A stretch of DNA of 64,000 bases, taken from the NCBI GenBank assembly GCA_016709145.1, contig JADJEK010000001.1, forward strand, positions 248,001 to 312,000. Direction: 5' to 3'. Position 1 is the stretch's first letter. Each line of letters opens with the position of its first letter. The stretch comes from Planctomycetota bacterium (GTDB lineage Bacteria > Planctomycetota > B15-G4 > JADJEK01). The position numbers and the translations under genes are program-made. This document shows, piece after piece, positions 8,500 to 17,624 of this stretch. The notes under the pieces were generated by a model. The model did no database searches, had not been told where the DNA came from, and was given only the letters and a program-made list of their open reading frames with translations.

Positions 8500-8940
8500 A
8501 GGTGAACTCCTTGGGGAGAGGAAAGGAGCGCTGGGGGTCGACCACCGTATGCGATCGAGCCGAGCTCTCCTCGCGATGCGCCGCTTTGCCACAGCGCGGG
8601 TCGCAGCCGAGCACTCGGCGGGTCGCGAGGCGACGCGCGTTGGTCCGCATCGCCCCGAAGGCAGCCGCCGCGCACGTGATCCGCAACACGATGTCACGGG
8701 CCCCGCGGCACGGTTGATTCTGAGACTGATTCTCATTTACGACAGATGCGCGCCCTCTGCAAGCCGGGAAATCCACAGCGTGACCTCGACGTTCCGCGGT
8801 CGAACACGCGTCAGGACCACGCGGGCTCCCGTGTGAACGATTGGAAAGGTCGCCATGCGGCCCGTTGACGCCCTGCATGCCGTCTCGTAGCTTGCCCGAT
8901 TCGCGCTCCGGGTCAGGATCGCGTGTGTCGGAGAGCCGTC
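8500..8940. other. Divergent intergenic region
   Basis: This 441-bp region separates the FG-GAP gene (minus) from the L33 gene (plus). It holds both upstream regions and one notable palindrome (8721-8735, listed separately). No open frame here has a plausible start and composition, and no tRNA fold was found. The AAGGAG site for the FG-GAP gene is near its left end and a GGAGAG site for L33 at its right end. Confidence 0.6.
8721..8735. promoter_or_regulatory. Fur-like operator palindrome (candidate)
   Basis: TGAGACTGATTCTCA is a 7-1-7 inverted repeat with a single mismatch. It closely resembles the proteobacterial Fur box form TGAGAATGATTCTCA and sits in a locally AT-richer patch of the divergent intergenic region. 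It lies about 220 bp upstream of the FG-GAP start and about 205 bp upstream of the L33 start, so the regulated gene is uncertain. The call rests on the motif alone. Confidence 0.35.
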
Positions 8941-9129
8941 ATGGCCAAGAAGTCCAAGGGCAAGCGCGAATACGTCTGGCTCCAGTGCACGGAGACGGGC
9001 GATCTCAACTACCGCACGCAGATGAAAACCTCGGGTGGTCTGCCCGAGAAGTTCAAAGCGGGCGGCGGCTTGAAGAAGTACAGCCCGCGCCTGCGCAAGA
9101 TCACGATGCACAAGGTCAAGCGCTCCTGA
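8941..9129 (+). CDS. rpmG: 50S ribosomal protein L33
   Basis: The 62-residue basic protein matches L33: MAKKSKGKREYVWLQCTETG, then NYRTQ, a short insertion, LKKYSPRLRKITMHKVKRS. The length is usual. The Cys pairs that bind zinc in C+ forms are mostly replaced (CTETG keeps one; SPRLRK has none), so this is a zinc-free form. A GGAGAG site lies just upstream of the ATG. No other ribosomal protein gene is next to it. Confidence 0.95.
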   Translation: MAKKSKGKREYVWLQCTETGDLNYRTQMKTSGGLPEKFKAGGGLKKYSPRLRKITMHKVKRS

Positions 9130-9209
9130 CACTTCGTCGGTGACGCGACGCTGCCCTCGTTCGCGAGGCGGCGCGTCGCGCTACCGGCCCGAGGGCGAGA
9201 GATCCGCGC

Positions 9210-9620
9210 ATGGTGCAGATCGACATCGTCTATCAGGGTCGACTCCGCACCGAAGCCACCCACGGTCCTTCGAAGACGACGGTCGTCACCGATGCTCCCG
9301 TGGACAACCATGGGCGCGGCGAGTCGTTCTCCCCCACCGACCTGGTCGCAACCGCTCTCGGCAGTTGCATGCTCACGATCATGGGCATCGTCGCGGAGCG
9401 GCGTGGACTCGACTTGTCGGGCACTCGGGTCGTGGTCGAGAAGCACATGGTCTCGGACCCGGTGCGCCGCATCGGCCGCCTGCCGGTCACGATCACGCTG
9501 AACCGCGCCTGCAACGCCGAAGAACGCAAGCTGCTCGAAGCGGCGGCGCTGACCTGCCCGGTCCACAAGAGCCTGCACCCCGACATCGACAAGCCGGTCA
9601 CGTTCGTCTACCCGAACTGA
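9210..9620 (+). CDS. OsmC/Ohr-family peroxide-reducing protein
   Basis: The 136-residue protein has the OsmC fold signatures: GRGESFSPTDLVATALGSC with the first redox Cys at 53, and the second in LTCPVHKSLHPD (C116). These two cysteines reduce organic hydroperoxides in the family. FSPTDLVATALGSCMLTIM is the buried helix. The length fits the YhfA/OsmC-like subgroup. It lies 80 bp downstream of L33 on the same strand and stands alone, so its regulation is not visible. Confidence 0.88.
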   Translation: MVQIDIVYQGRLRTEATHGPSKTTVVTDAPVDNHGRGESFSPTDLVATALGSCMLTIMGIVAERRGLDLSGTRVVVEKHMVSDPVRRIGRLPVTITLNRACNAEERKLLEAAALTCPVHKSLHPDIDKPVTFVYPN

Positions 9621-9687
9621 CCCAGCGCGGATCAAGCCGCGGGGCGACGCGCTCCGCCTCGGCAAGTACCACGTCGATCACGACGCA

Positions 9688-11157
9688 TCACTTGAGGTAG
9701 CCGAGCTGACGCAGCTCCGCCTCCACCTCTTTCGGCAAAGCCCCCTGCGTGGTTCCGCTCGTCTTCAGCGCCTCGCGCAGGCGCGATTCGGCATCGCGCA
9801 GCGTGTCGAGTCGTCGACGCGCGAGCGCCTTCGACTCCTCCGCTTGCGGACCTTCGAGCGGCGCGTGTTCGCGACGGTCCTTCAGGATGTCGTAGACGCG
9901 CTCTTCCACACGCGCCGCGTTGCGAACGCGGATGTACTTCGTGCGGTCGAGCCGTAGCGACTCCCACTCGCCGACTTCGGCCGAAGCGAGCAACAGTCTC
10001 GACACCGCGGGCAACGACGCCGCGGTCGCTTCACCGCGCAACGCAGGCGCGAAGCTGTCGCCTTGCAGCGCATAGGGCGGGTCGAGCCCGACGAAGTCGA
10101 GCAGCGTCGGCATCAGATCGACGTGACGCGCCTGGGCCTCGACGACCGCGGCCTTCTTCACCACACCGGGCCAACGCACGATCCACGGCACGAGCAGCAC
10201 TTCGTCGTACAGCGAGTTGCGATGGCCCTTCTGGCCATGTTCGAAGAACTCGTCGCCGTGATCGGACGTGACCATCACCAGCGTGTCGGACGCGAGTCCG
10301 CGCTCGTCGAGCGCCTCGAGCAACCGTCCGATGTGGTGATCCGTGTACGCGATCTCGCCGTCGTAGAGCGCGGCGACGTGGCGCAAGTCGGTCTCGTTCA
10401 TCTTCACGTGGACCGCAGCGTTGCTCATCCAGTTGCTGGCATCGAGTTCGCCGGCGTACTTCGGATCGAAGGGCCGCCAGGACTCCTCGGGCGGGTCGTA
10501 GTCGTAGTGGACGTCGAAGAAGTGCAAGAACAGGAACAACGGTCGATCGTCGGCCGACTCGAGCGCGAGCACGGCTCGATCGACGATCTCCGCACTCGTG
10601 CGTTCTGCATACGACTGGCGATGCAGAGGCCCGATGACGTTCTTGCCGGTCGCATCCGCGGCGTCGTACGTGGCGTCCGTACCCGCGCTGATTTGCATGA
10701 CCGACTCGTAGGCATCGAACCCCTGGTTCAACCCGAAGTAGGGATGCAAGTACGGCCCGCTCCAGATCCCGTGCGTCCGGTAGCCATCCGCACGCAGCAG
10801 TTCGGTGAGCGTGACGACGTTGTCGGACAGGCGCCCGCCGACCCCGAGTCCATGCACCGTTTGCGCGAGCCCCGTCAGCATCGTGGCATGTGTCGGGAGC
10901 GTCCACGAACTCTCCGCGACGACGGTGGCGACGCGTGAACCCTCGGCCGCCAGCCGATCGAGGTTCGGGCTGGTCAGGCGCTTCGCCCCGTAGCACGACA
11001 AATGATCGGCGCGCAGACTGTCGATCGAGATGAAGACGACGTGAGGGCGCCGCGGCCCGCGTCCGCGACCGCGGATCGCGACTCCGACGATCGCCGCGAC
11101 GACGAACAACACGACGACGACGGTCCATCGCGTTCGCCCTACGCGCTTGTCGAGCAT
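9688..11157 (-). CDS. Membrane-anchored sulfatase-fold (alkaline phosphatase superfamily) hydrolase
   Basis: From ATG 11157 the protein has 489 residues: an N-terminal anchor (WTVVVVLFVVAAIVGVAI, 11-28), the metal-site strand VVFISIDSLRADHLSCYG (D46), the nucleophile segment SSWTLPTHATMLTG (83-96), and the second metal site TSDHGDEFFEHG. Classical sulfatases have C/S-x-P-S-R at the nucleophile; here the position is Thr and the Arg is His (TLPTH). A formylglycine is therefore not possible, and the enzyme may act as a phospho-hydrolase or -transferase, or on another ester. The upstream extension to 11220 is not protein-like. Its neighbour is the divergent opgGH operon. Confidence 0.82.
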   Translation of the reverse strand: MLDKRVGRTRWTVVVVLFVVAAIVGVAIRGRGRGPRRPHVVFISIDSLRADHLSCYGAKRLTSPNLDRLAAEGSRVATVVAESSWTLPTHATMLTGLAQTVHGLGVGGRLSDNVVTLTELLRADGYRTHGIWSGPYLHPYFGLNQGFDAYESVMQISAGTDATYDAADATGKNVIGPLHRQSYAERTSAEIVDRAVLALESADDRPLFLFLHFFDVHYDYDPPEESWRPFDPKYAGELDASNWMSNAAVHVKMNETDLRHVAALYDGEIAYTDHHIGRLLEALDERGLASDTLVMVTSDHGDEFFEHGQKGHRNSLYDEVLLVPWIVRWPGVVKKAAVVEAQARHVDLMPTLLDFVGLDPPYALQGDSFAPALRGEATAASLPAVSRLLLASAEVGEWESLRLDRTKYIRVRNAARVEERVYDILKDRREHAPLEGPQAEESKALARRRLDTLRDAESRLREALKTSGTTQGALPKEVEAELRQLGYLK

Positions 11158-11523
11158 CACCGCAGACGACTCCCTCGGGCACCGCCGACGTCGTTTGGCC
11201 CGCGGCCATCGTGCCAGCACAACCCCAATCCGTCACGCACCTTGTGCACGACGGATCCCGATCGGCGCGGCGCCCGCAACGAACTTCCGCCGACCTGCAC
11301 CACGGCCGACGGAGCGGCGTAGCAACGGGCGTCTCGAGCCGGCGATGCGAAGGCCGACCGCGGTCCCAAGGCGGCGACTCGAGAAAGACGTCGCGACGTT
11401 CGTGCTTTCCCGACCGGCTCCCCGTTGAGTCCACGCCGTCCTGGCGGTGATCCAGCGGTTCGAATCGAAAACGAAGAAGAAGACCAGCCCGACCGGTTCT
11501 CTCCCCCCGGTCGACGCTCACCC
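11158..11523. other. Divergent intergenic region upstream of opgG
   Basis: This is 366 bp between the divergent starts of the sulfatase-fold gene and opgG. A purine-rich patch (AAAACGAAGAAGAAGACC, near 11468-11485) stands out. No ribosomal, tRNA or clear operator signal was found. It must hold both promoters, but no -35/-10 pair can be named with confidence in this high-GC DNA. Confidence 0.5.
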
Positions 11524-13098
11524 ATGAATCCACAGCCCGAAGTCCTGCGGTCGACCGCTTCGTGCGTCCGACGCCTGATCTCCACGGCCACGGTCGCCCT
11601 CACGGCAGCCGGCACGCTGATCCCGGCACCCGTCGCCGCCACGGACGCGCCACCCCGATCCACCTACGCCACGGTCGTGGAGCGCGCGCGAGCCGTCGCC
11701 GCAACGCCGTACGTCGCCCCCGCCGTCGACGCGCTGCCGAAGGCGCTCGCCGAACTCGACTACGACCGCTACCGCTCCATCCGTTTCGCGCCGGATCACG
11801 CCCTGTGGAAGTCCGAAGGCCTGCCGTTCCAACTGCAGTTCTTCCATTGCGGCTTCTTCTTCAAGGAGCCGGTCCACGTCTCCACGGTGGACGCCGCGGG
11901 AATCGCGCCGGTGCCGTTCTCGACCGGTTCGTTCCAGTACGGCGCCGGCGGGCCGCCAGCGGACCTGCCCGAAGACCTCGGCTTCGCCGGCTTCCGCGTC
12001 CACGCCGCGCTGAATCGACCGGACTACCTCGACGAACTCGTCGCGTTCCTCGGCGCGTCGTACTTCCGCGTGCTCGGCAAGGGCCAGGTCTACGGTTTGT
12101 CCGCGCGCGGACTCGCGCTCGACTGCGGCGAGGATTCGGGCGAAGAGTTCCCACGCTTCACGCAGTTCTTCGTCGAGAAGCCCGCGGCCGACTCCACCAC
12201 GCTGACGGTGGTCGCATTGCTCGACTCGCGCAGCGTCGCGGGCGCGTACGAGTTCACGTTCTCCCCGGGCGACTCGACGCGCACCGTGGTGCGCGCGTCG
12301 CTGTTCCCGCGCACCGATCTGGACAAGCCGGGTCTCGCGCCGCTCACGAGCATGTTCCTGTTCGGCGAAAACCGCGTGCGCTTCATCCCGGACTTCCGAC
12401 CCGAAGTGCACGACTCGGACGGACTGTCGCTGCGCCTCGCCGACGGAACGAACGTCTGGCGTCCGCTCGACAACCCGCCGCAACGCCACCGCATCACTCG
12501 GATCGCTGCCGACGGCGTGACGTCGTTCGGCTTGGCGCAGCGCGACCGCGAGTTCGACCACTATCAGGACCTCGAGACGCAGCAGGAACGGCGACCGAGC
12601 TACGTCATCGTCCCGCGCGCGGGCTTCGAGCACGGCCACGTCGAACTCGTCGAGATCCCGACGTCGATCGAGACCAACGACAACGTCGTGGCCTACTTCG
12701 TGCCGGCGCAACCGCTGCGCGGCGGTGAGTCGTTCGAGTTCGCCTACGAGTTGGTCGCCACCACCGCGGACGACGCCCGACGCCACGGCGGCGTCGTGAT
12801 CGCGACCCGCATCGATCCGGATGTCGCCGACGACGAAGCGCTGTTCGTCGTCGACTTCGACGGCGACGAGTCCAGTTCGCGCGAGCCGGTACTCGACGCA
12901 CGTCGACTGCGCGGCGAGGTCCGCGCGAGCCGCGGTGAAGTCCGCTCGATCGTCGTGCAGCAAGCCGAGAGCGGCCGCGTACGACTCTCGTTCCGAATCC
13001 ACCTCACCGACCGTGAGCCGGTCGAACTCCACGCGCGCTTGCTCGATGGCGACGTCGCCGCGACCGAGACTTGGACCTACCTGGCCGATCTGCCATGA
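11524..13098 (+). CDS. opgG: Glucan biosynthesis protein G (OpgG/MdoG family)
   Basis: From ATG 11524 the product has 524 residues, close to the ~510 usual for MdoG. It has a signal peptide (TATVALTAAGTLIPAPVAA) and the family's opening segments VVERARAVAATPYV, LDYDRYRSIRFAPDHALW, LPFQLQFFHCGFFFKEPV. Later motifs FLGASYFRVLGKGQVYGLSA and GEEFPRFTQFFVEKP are hallmarks of the periplasmic beta-sandwich that builds osmoregulated periplasmic glucans, and a C-terminal Ig-like domain follows. Its stop overlaps the opgH start (ATGA), the same order as in proteobacterial mdoGH. The function, backbone or branch processing of beta-glucans, is inferred from the family. Confidence 0.93.
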   Translation: MNPQPEVLRSTASCVRRLISTATVALTAAGTLIPAPVAATDAPPRSTYATVVERARAVAATPYVAPAVDALPKALAELDYDRYRSIRFAPDHALWKSEGLPFQLQFFHCGFFFKEPVHVSTVDAAGIAPVPFSTGSFQYGAGGPPADLPEDLGFAGFRVHAALNRPDYLDELVAFLGASYFRVLGKGQVYGLSARGLALDCGEDSGEEFPRFTQFFVEKPAADSTTLTVVALLDSRSVAGAYEFTFSPGDSTRTVVRASLFPRTDLDKPGLAPLTSMFLFGENRVRFIPDFRPEVHDSDGLSLRLADGTNVWRPLDNPPQRHRITRIAADGVTSFGLAQRDREFDHYQDLETQQERRPSYVIVPRAGFEHGHVELVEIPTSIETNDNVVAYFVPAQPLRGGESFEFAYELVATTADDARRHGGVVIATRIDPDVADDEALFVVDFDGDESSSREPVLDARRLRGEVRASRGEVRSIVVQQAESGRVRLSFRIHLTDREPVELHARLLDGDVAATETWTYLADLP

Positions 13099-15170
13099 AC
13101 TTCATCGAACCCCTCACGCAACGCCGCACCGCGCATCCCACTCTGCTGTTGTCCGCGGCCGAGCAGTCGCGGCTGCGATTGATCGCGCGGCGCGCGGCGC
13201 TCGCGCTGGCCACGGCTTCGACCGCCGCGTTCGCGACCTCGCATCTGATCGACGTCGTCATGGAGAACGGCGTCAGCCCGATCGAGTGCGCGATGGTGCC
13301 GCTGTTCGTCGTGCTCGTGCTCCCGATCGCGTTGTCGTTCTGGATCGCGACGTTCGGCTTCGTCATGCGCCGGTTCCGGACCGACGAACTCTCGATCACG
13401 CGCGACCTCGCTCACTCGCGGTCGAACGCGGCGCTGTTCGCGCGCACCGCGATCGTGATCCCCGTGCACAACGAGGATCCCGTGCGCGTCGCCGCCGGCA
13501 TCAAGGCCACGTTCGATTCGCTGGCGCGCACCGGCCAACTGCACACGTTCGAGTTCTTCATCTGCTCGGACACCACCGACCCCGACCTGTGGGTCGAAGA
13601 GGAAGCGTCGTACGCGCGACTCAAGGCGCGACTGACGCAGCCCGCGCGACTCACCTACGTCAAGCGCAGGCGCAACACCGAGCACAAGGCCGGCAACATC
13701 GCCGAGTTCTGCGCGCGCTTCGGGGATCGCTTCCGCTACATGGTCGTGTTCGACGCCGATTCGGTGATGTCGGGCGCGACGCTGGTCGACCTCGTGCGCA
13801 TGATGGAGCGCCACCCCGACGCCGGCATCATCCAGGCGCCGCCGGTGCCCGTGAATCGGCAGACGCTGTTCGCTCGACTGCAACAGTTTTCGGCGCGCGT
13901 CTACGGCCCCGTGTTCCAAGCCGGCCTCGCGTACGTCCAAGGCGGCGAAGGCAACTTCTACGGCCACAACGCGATCATCCGCATCCAGCCGTTCAAGGAG
14001 CATTGCCGTCTTCCCAAGCTCGACGGCGAGGGTCCGCTCGCAGGCCACATCCTGTCGCACGACTTCGTCGAGGCCGCGTTCATGCGGCGCGCGGGGTTCA
14101 AGGTCTACTTCGCGCACGATCTCGGCGGCAGCTTCGAGGAATGCCCGCCGACGCTCGTCGACTTCGCAGCCCGCGAGCGGCGCTGGTGCCAAGGCAACAT
14201 GCAGCACGCGCGCTTGCTGCGCTGGCCGGGGTTGAACTTCATCAGCCGCGTCCACATGGCGATGGGCGTGATGGCGTTCGCGTCGGCACCGCTGTGGCTG
14301 CTGCTGCTGGTGCTGTCGACGGTCGAAGGACTGCGCGAGCACTGGGTCGGCTGGTCCGGTGCCGCTCGGGAATCGAGCATCGCGGGCTTCGCCGATTCAC
14401 CGCTGCGCTCGGGAATGCTGTTCGCGCTCGTGCTCGGCATGTTGTTCCTGCCGAAGCTCTACGGCTTGACGCTGCACCTGACGACGCCGGGCCGCGCACG
14501 CCGCTTCGGCGGCGCCGAACAACTCGGCACCAGCGTGCTGCTCGAGTCGCTGTTCTCCGTGCTGCTCGCGCCGACGATGGCGTACCTGCACACACGCTTC
14601 GTGCTCGGTGTCCTGCGCGGACAGGTGGTCCAGTGGACGTCGCAAGAACGCGACGACGTCGCCACGCCGTTCTCCGAAGCGGCGCGGCGTCATGCCGGCA
14701 CGACCGCGCTCGGCATCGCGTGGGGCGCGCTGGCGTGGTTCGCGACGCCGAGCTTGTTCCCATGGTTGTTGCCGTTCCTCATCGGTCTGGTGCTCTCGAT
14801 CCCGCTGTCGTGGTCCACGAGTCGAGCGAGCGCGGGCCGCAAGGCACGCGAGCGCGGTTGGTTCGTGACGCCGGAAGAAACCGATCCTCCGTTCGTTCTG
14901 CGTCGTCTGGCGGCGGAGCTGTTGCGCGAACAGCGCGCCGAGCCGACCGAATCGCGCCGCGGACTCGAGCGCTTGTTGCTCGACGACTCGCTGCGTGAGG
15001 CGCACTTCGCCGCGCTGCCGAGCGACGAAGACGCTCCGGATCCGCTGCAAGAGCACGCACGCCGTGGCATCGAGCTGAAGGCGCGCCTGCGTGGCCTCGC
15101 GACGCTGACGCCGAGGGAGCGCTACGAACTCCAAACGTCGCGCAGTGCGATCGCGGCGCTCTCGCCCTGA
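13095..15170 (+). CDS. opgH: Glucans biosynthesis glucosyltransferase H (OpgH/MdoH)
   Basis: The start ATG 13095 overlaps the opgG stop by 4 bp. The 691-residue inner-membrane GT2 enzyme has two N-terminal membrane helices (about 35-90), then the catalytic loop: AIVIPVHNEDPVRVAAGI, FFICSDTTDPDLW, YMVVFDADSVM (DxD) and the RRWCQGNMQH motif (QxxRW type). At least four further membrane helices follow (about 400-580). It uses UDP-glucose to make the beta-1,2-glucan backbone and probably export it to OpgG. It is shorter than E. coli MdoH (847 residues), mostly at the N-terminus. Confidence 0.93.
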   Translation: MNFIEPLTQRRTAHPTLLLSAAEQSRLRLIARRAALALATASTAAFATSHLIDVVMENGVSPIECAMVPLFVVLVLPIALSFWIATFGFVMRRFRTDELSITRDLAHSRSNAALFARTAIVIPVHNEDPVRVAAGIKATFDSLARTGQLHTFEFFICSDTTDPDLWVEEEASYARLKARLTQPARLTYVKRRRNTEHKAGNIAEFCARFGDRFRYMVVFDADSVMSGATLVDLVRMMERHPDAGIIQAPPVPVNRQTLFARLQQFSARVYGPVFQAGLAYVQGGEGNFYGHNAIIRIQPFKEHCRLPKLDGEGPLAGHILSHDFVEAAFMRRAGFKVYFAHDLGGSFEECPPTLVDFAARERRWCQGNMQHARLLRWPGLNFISRVHMAMGVMAFASAPLWLLLLVLSTVEGLREHWVGWSGAARESSIAGFADSPLRSGMLFALVLGMLFLPKLYGLTLHLTTPGRARRFGGAEQLGTSVLLESLFSVLLAPTMAYLHTRFVLGVLRGQVVQWTSQERDDVATPFSEAARRHAGTTALGIAWGALAWFATPSLFPWLLPFLIGLVLSIPLSWSTSRASAGRKARERGWFVTPEETDPPFVLRRLAAELLREQRAEPTESRRGLERLLLDDSLREAHFAALPSDEDAPDPLQEHARRGIELKARLRGLATLTPRERYELQTSRSAIAALSP

Positions 15171-15445
15171 CGCAGCATCGACGAGCGTGGACCGCGCGTC
15201 GGACACTCGCCTGTGGGTCCCGCGTCCAAGAGCGTCTCGACTCTTGCCGCGAGGGAACACCAGGCCGTAACGTCGCGTCGGAAGGCTCGGTCGCCGCGAG
15301 TCGTTCCGGTGCGACCGTACGAGAGCCCAGGCTTCGCTCGCGCCCACGGGTCCGATGGGGTACCCCGGCGATTCCCCCGAAGCCGCATCCGCAGCACGTG
15401 CGCCTCGCGCGCACGATCTCCCTTTCTCTCCCGAAGGAGTCCGTC

Positions 15446-16279
15446 ATGAAGTCCACGTTCTTCGCCGCGGCGCTCGCCGTCGCCTGTCCTTCGTTCGCGG
15501 CCGCGCAATGCGACCCGAATGCCGACCTCACGATCGTGGTGTCGCCGTCGACCGCGTCGCCGGGCCAGTTGGTCACGGTCACGGTCACGAACACGTCGTC
15601 GACGTGCACCTACACGTTGCCGTCGGGTTGCGTGTTCAGCAGCGTGCTCGCGAACGACTGCACCGGCCCGGGCGTCACGAACTACTTCTGCACGCTCGCG
15701 CTGAAGCCGATCGGCCCGGGCAAGAGCGTCAGCCAGACCTGGGACCAGATCGACGACAACGGGCAGCAAGTCGCGCTCGGCACCTACGCGTTCCCGATCC
15801 GCGTGTTCGACCCGAACTTCACGATGCATGAGCTGTGCGCGACCGTCGACGTCGGTCCGACCTGCCCGAATCCGCCGAGCACGTACGGCGCGGGCGATCA
15901 GGGCGCCGGCGGCTTCGTGCCGTTCATCGGCACGATCGGCGGGCTGCCCACGCTCGGCAACAACACGTTCGCGATCGCGGTGTCGAACGGGGTCGGCGGA
16001 GCGCAAGCGGCGTTCTTCATCGGCGCGGCTCCGGCCAACCTGGTCGCACCGTGGGGCACGTTCTACCTCGATCCGAACCTGCCTCTGATCCAGCTCAACC
16101 TGACGTTGAGCGGCGCCGTCGGGCAGCCGGGCGCGGGCTCGGTGCTGTTGCCGACTCCGATTCCGCAATTGCCGCAGCTCGTCGGCGTCAACGTCTTCAC
16201 CCAGATGTTGATCGCGGATACGGCGTCGATCGGTGGCATCTCGCACACGGCGGGTCTGACGTTCGGCATCTGCCAGTAA
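15446..16279 (+). CDS. Secreted protein with a recurring C-terminal beta domain
   Basis: The start is fixed by a GAAGGAG site 6 nt upstream of ATG 15446. The 277-residue protein has a signal peptide (MKSTFFAAALAVACPSFAAA) and a Cys-rich middle domain (NTSSTCTYTLPSGCVF, NDCTGPG, NYFCTLALKP) resembling an intracellular-proteinase-inhibitor or DUF11-like beta sandwich. A C-terminal ~110-residue domain follows, beginning near GTIGGLPTLGNNTFAIAVSN and ending SHTAGLTFGICQ. Related C-terminal domains occur in the proteins at 59701-61359 and 63475-64000. Function unknown; probably envelope or secreted. A strong hairpin follows the stop. Confidence 0.75.
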   Translation: MKSTFFAAALAVACPSFAAAQCDPNADLTIVVSPSTASPGQLVTVTVTNTSSTCTYTLPSGCVFSSVLANDCTGPGVTNYFCTLALKPIGPGKSVSQTWDQIDDNGQQVALGTYAFPIRVFDPNFTMHELCATVDVGPTCPNPPSTYGAGDQGAGGFVPFIGTIGGLPTLGNNTFAIAVSNGVGGAQAAFFIGAAPANLVAPWGTFYLDPNLPLIQLNLTLSGAVGQPGAGSVLLPTPIPQLPQLVGVNVFTQMLIADTASIGGISHTAGLTFGICQ

Positions 16280-16301
16280 CGACGCGTCCACGAACGCACG
16301 A

Positions 16302-16340
16302 ACGGAGCGCCGCGCGGATCCGCGTCGGCGCTCCGTTTCG
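16302..16340 (+). terminator. Intrinsic terminator after the secreted protein gene
   Basis: A perfect 10-bp GC stem (16303-16312 with 16326-16335) is followed by TTTCGTT. It lies 23 bp after the stop at 16279, as expected for a rho-independent terminator. Confidence 0.7.
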
Positions 16341-16397
16341 TTCCAAGAGCGACGCGCGAAAAAGCCGCGTATCCCGAACACGCTCACGCCTGCTCTA

Positions 16398-17621
16398 ATG
16401 CCGCGCGCCATGCGCTACGGATCACGACTCGCGTTCGCGTCCATGCTGTTGCTGTCGTCAGGTTGCGATCGTGGCCCGGCGCAACCGGCCGCTGCGCGTT
16501 CGAGCCCCGAACTGCCCGAAGCGACGGTCGCCCTGACGACCGCGCAAGCGACGGTCTGGCCGCAGTCGATCGAGACCACCGGCGAACTCGATGTCGACGA
16601 ACGCACGACGCTCGGCACGAAGGTGCCAGGACGCCTGGTCGACCTCACGGTCGACGTCGGCTCCGAAGTGCGCAAGGGCGACGTGATCGCGGCCGTCGAC
16701 GCCACCGACTACGAACTGCGCGTGCGCCAGTCCGAGGCGTTCCTCGCGCAAGCGCGCTCCCTGCTCGGCTTGCCGTACGAGGGAGAGTCCGACGACGTCG
16801 ATCCGCAACACACCACGCAAGTCCGCGAAGCCACGGCCGTGCTCGAGGAAGCCGCGGCCCGCAAGCGACGAGCCGAGACGTTGCGCGAACAAGGCATCTC
16901 CACCGACGCCGAACTCGACGAGGCGAACGCGGCCGCCCGCGTCGCGGAGGAGCGCCTTCAGGGCGCGTTCCAGGAGATCCGCAACCTCAGCGCCCTGGTG
17001 CAGCAACGTCGCGCCGAGCTCGCGATCGCGCGCCAGCAACTCACCGACACGCAGGTGCGCGCGCCGTACGACGGCGTGGTCCAAGCCCGGCTCGCGGGTC
17101 GCGGCGATTACCTCACCATCGGCAGCGCCGTCGCGACGCTCGTGCGCATGGATCCGCTGCGCTTGCGCACGCGCGTTCCCGAACGCGGCGCGACTCGCAT
17201 CGCGCTCGGCCAAGCGGTGCGGTTCACGATCGAGGGCGATCCACGCTCGCACGAGGGAGTCGTGACCCGCATCGCGCCCGAACTCGACCGCGCGAGTCGC
17301 TCGCTCGTCGTCGAGGCCGAGGTGCAAAACCGCGACGCGGACCAGCACTACCGACTGCGCGGCGGTTCGTTCACGCAGGTTTCGATCGTGTTCGACGCCG
17401 AGTCGACGTCGGTGGTCGTGCCGACCAGCGCCGTGCGCTCGTTCGCGGGCGTCGACCGCGTCCTCACCGTGAAGGACGGCCGCATCGAGGAGCGCCTGGT
17501 GAAGCTCGGACGGCGTGACGCGGACCGCGTCGAGATCCTCGATGGGATCCGCGCGGGAGACCCCTTCGTCGCGACGCCCGGAACCCTGGTCGGCGGCCAG
17601 CGCGTCCGCGCGGCGGAGTGA
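16398..17621 (+). CDS. RND efflux periplasmic adaptor (membrane fusion) lipoprotein
   Basis: The 407-residue protein has a lipoprotein signal (ASMLLLSSGC). It then has a biotinyl-lipoyl half (GELDVDERTTLGTKVPGRLV, VGSEVRKGDVIAAVD), a long helical hairpin (about 105-215) and the second lipoyl half (DTQVRAPYDGVVQARLAG). A beta-barrel domain and membrane-proximal VVVPTSAVRSFAG complete it. This is the HlyD/AcrA architecture. A second ATG at 16410 is an alternative start. The pump gene begins 3 bp after its stop. No outer-membrane TolC-like gene is next to it. Confidence 0.92.
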   Translation: MPRAMRYGSRLAFASMLLLSSGCDRGPAQPAAARSSPELPEATVALTTAQATVWPQSIETTGELDVDERTTLGTKVPGRLVDLTVDVGSEVRKGDVIAAVDATDYELRVRQSEAFLAQARSLLGLPYEGESDDVDPQHTTQVREATAVLEEAAARKRRAETLREQGISTDAELDEANAAARVAEERLQGAFQEIRNLSALVQQRRAELAIARQQLTDTQVRAPYDGVVQARLAGRGDYLTIGSAVATLVRMDPLRLRTRVPERGATRIALGQAVRFTIEGDPRSHEGVVTRIAPELDRASRSLVVEAEVQNRDADQHYRLRGGSFTQVSIVFDAESTSVVVPTSAVRSFAGVDRVLTVKDGRIEERLVKLGRRDADRVEILDGIRAGDPFVATPGTLVGGQRVRAAE

Positions 17622-17624
17622 CGG

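Noticed and set aside
6154..8505. 783-codon plus-strand frame opposite the FG-GAP gene
   Set aside because: It starts in the 12-bp repeat and then mirrors the DxDxDG repeats of the opposite strand; antisense shadow.
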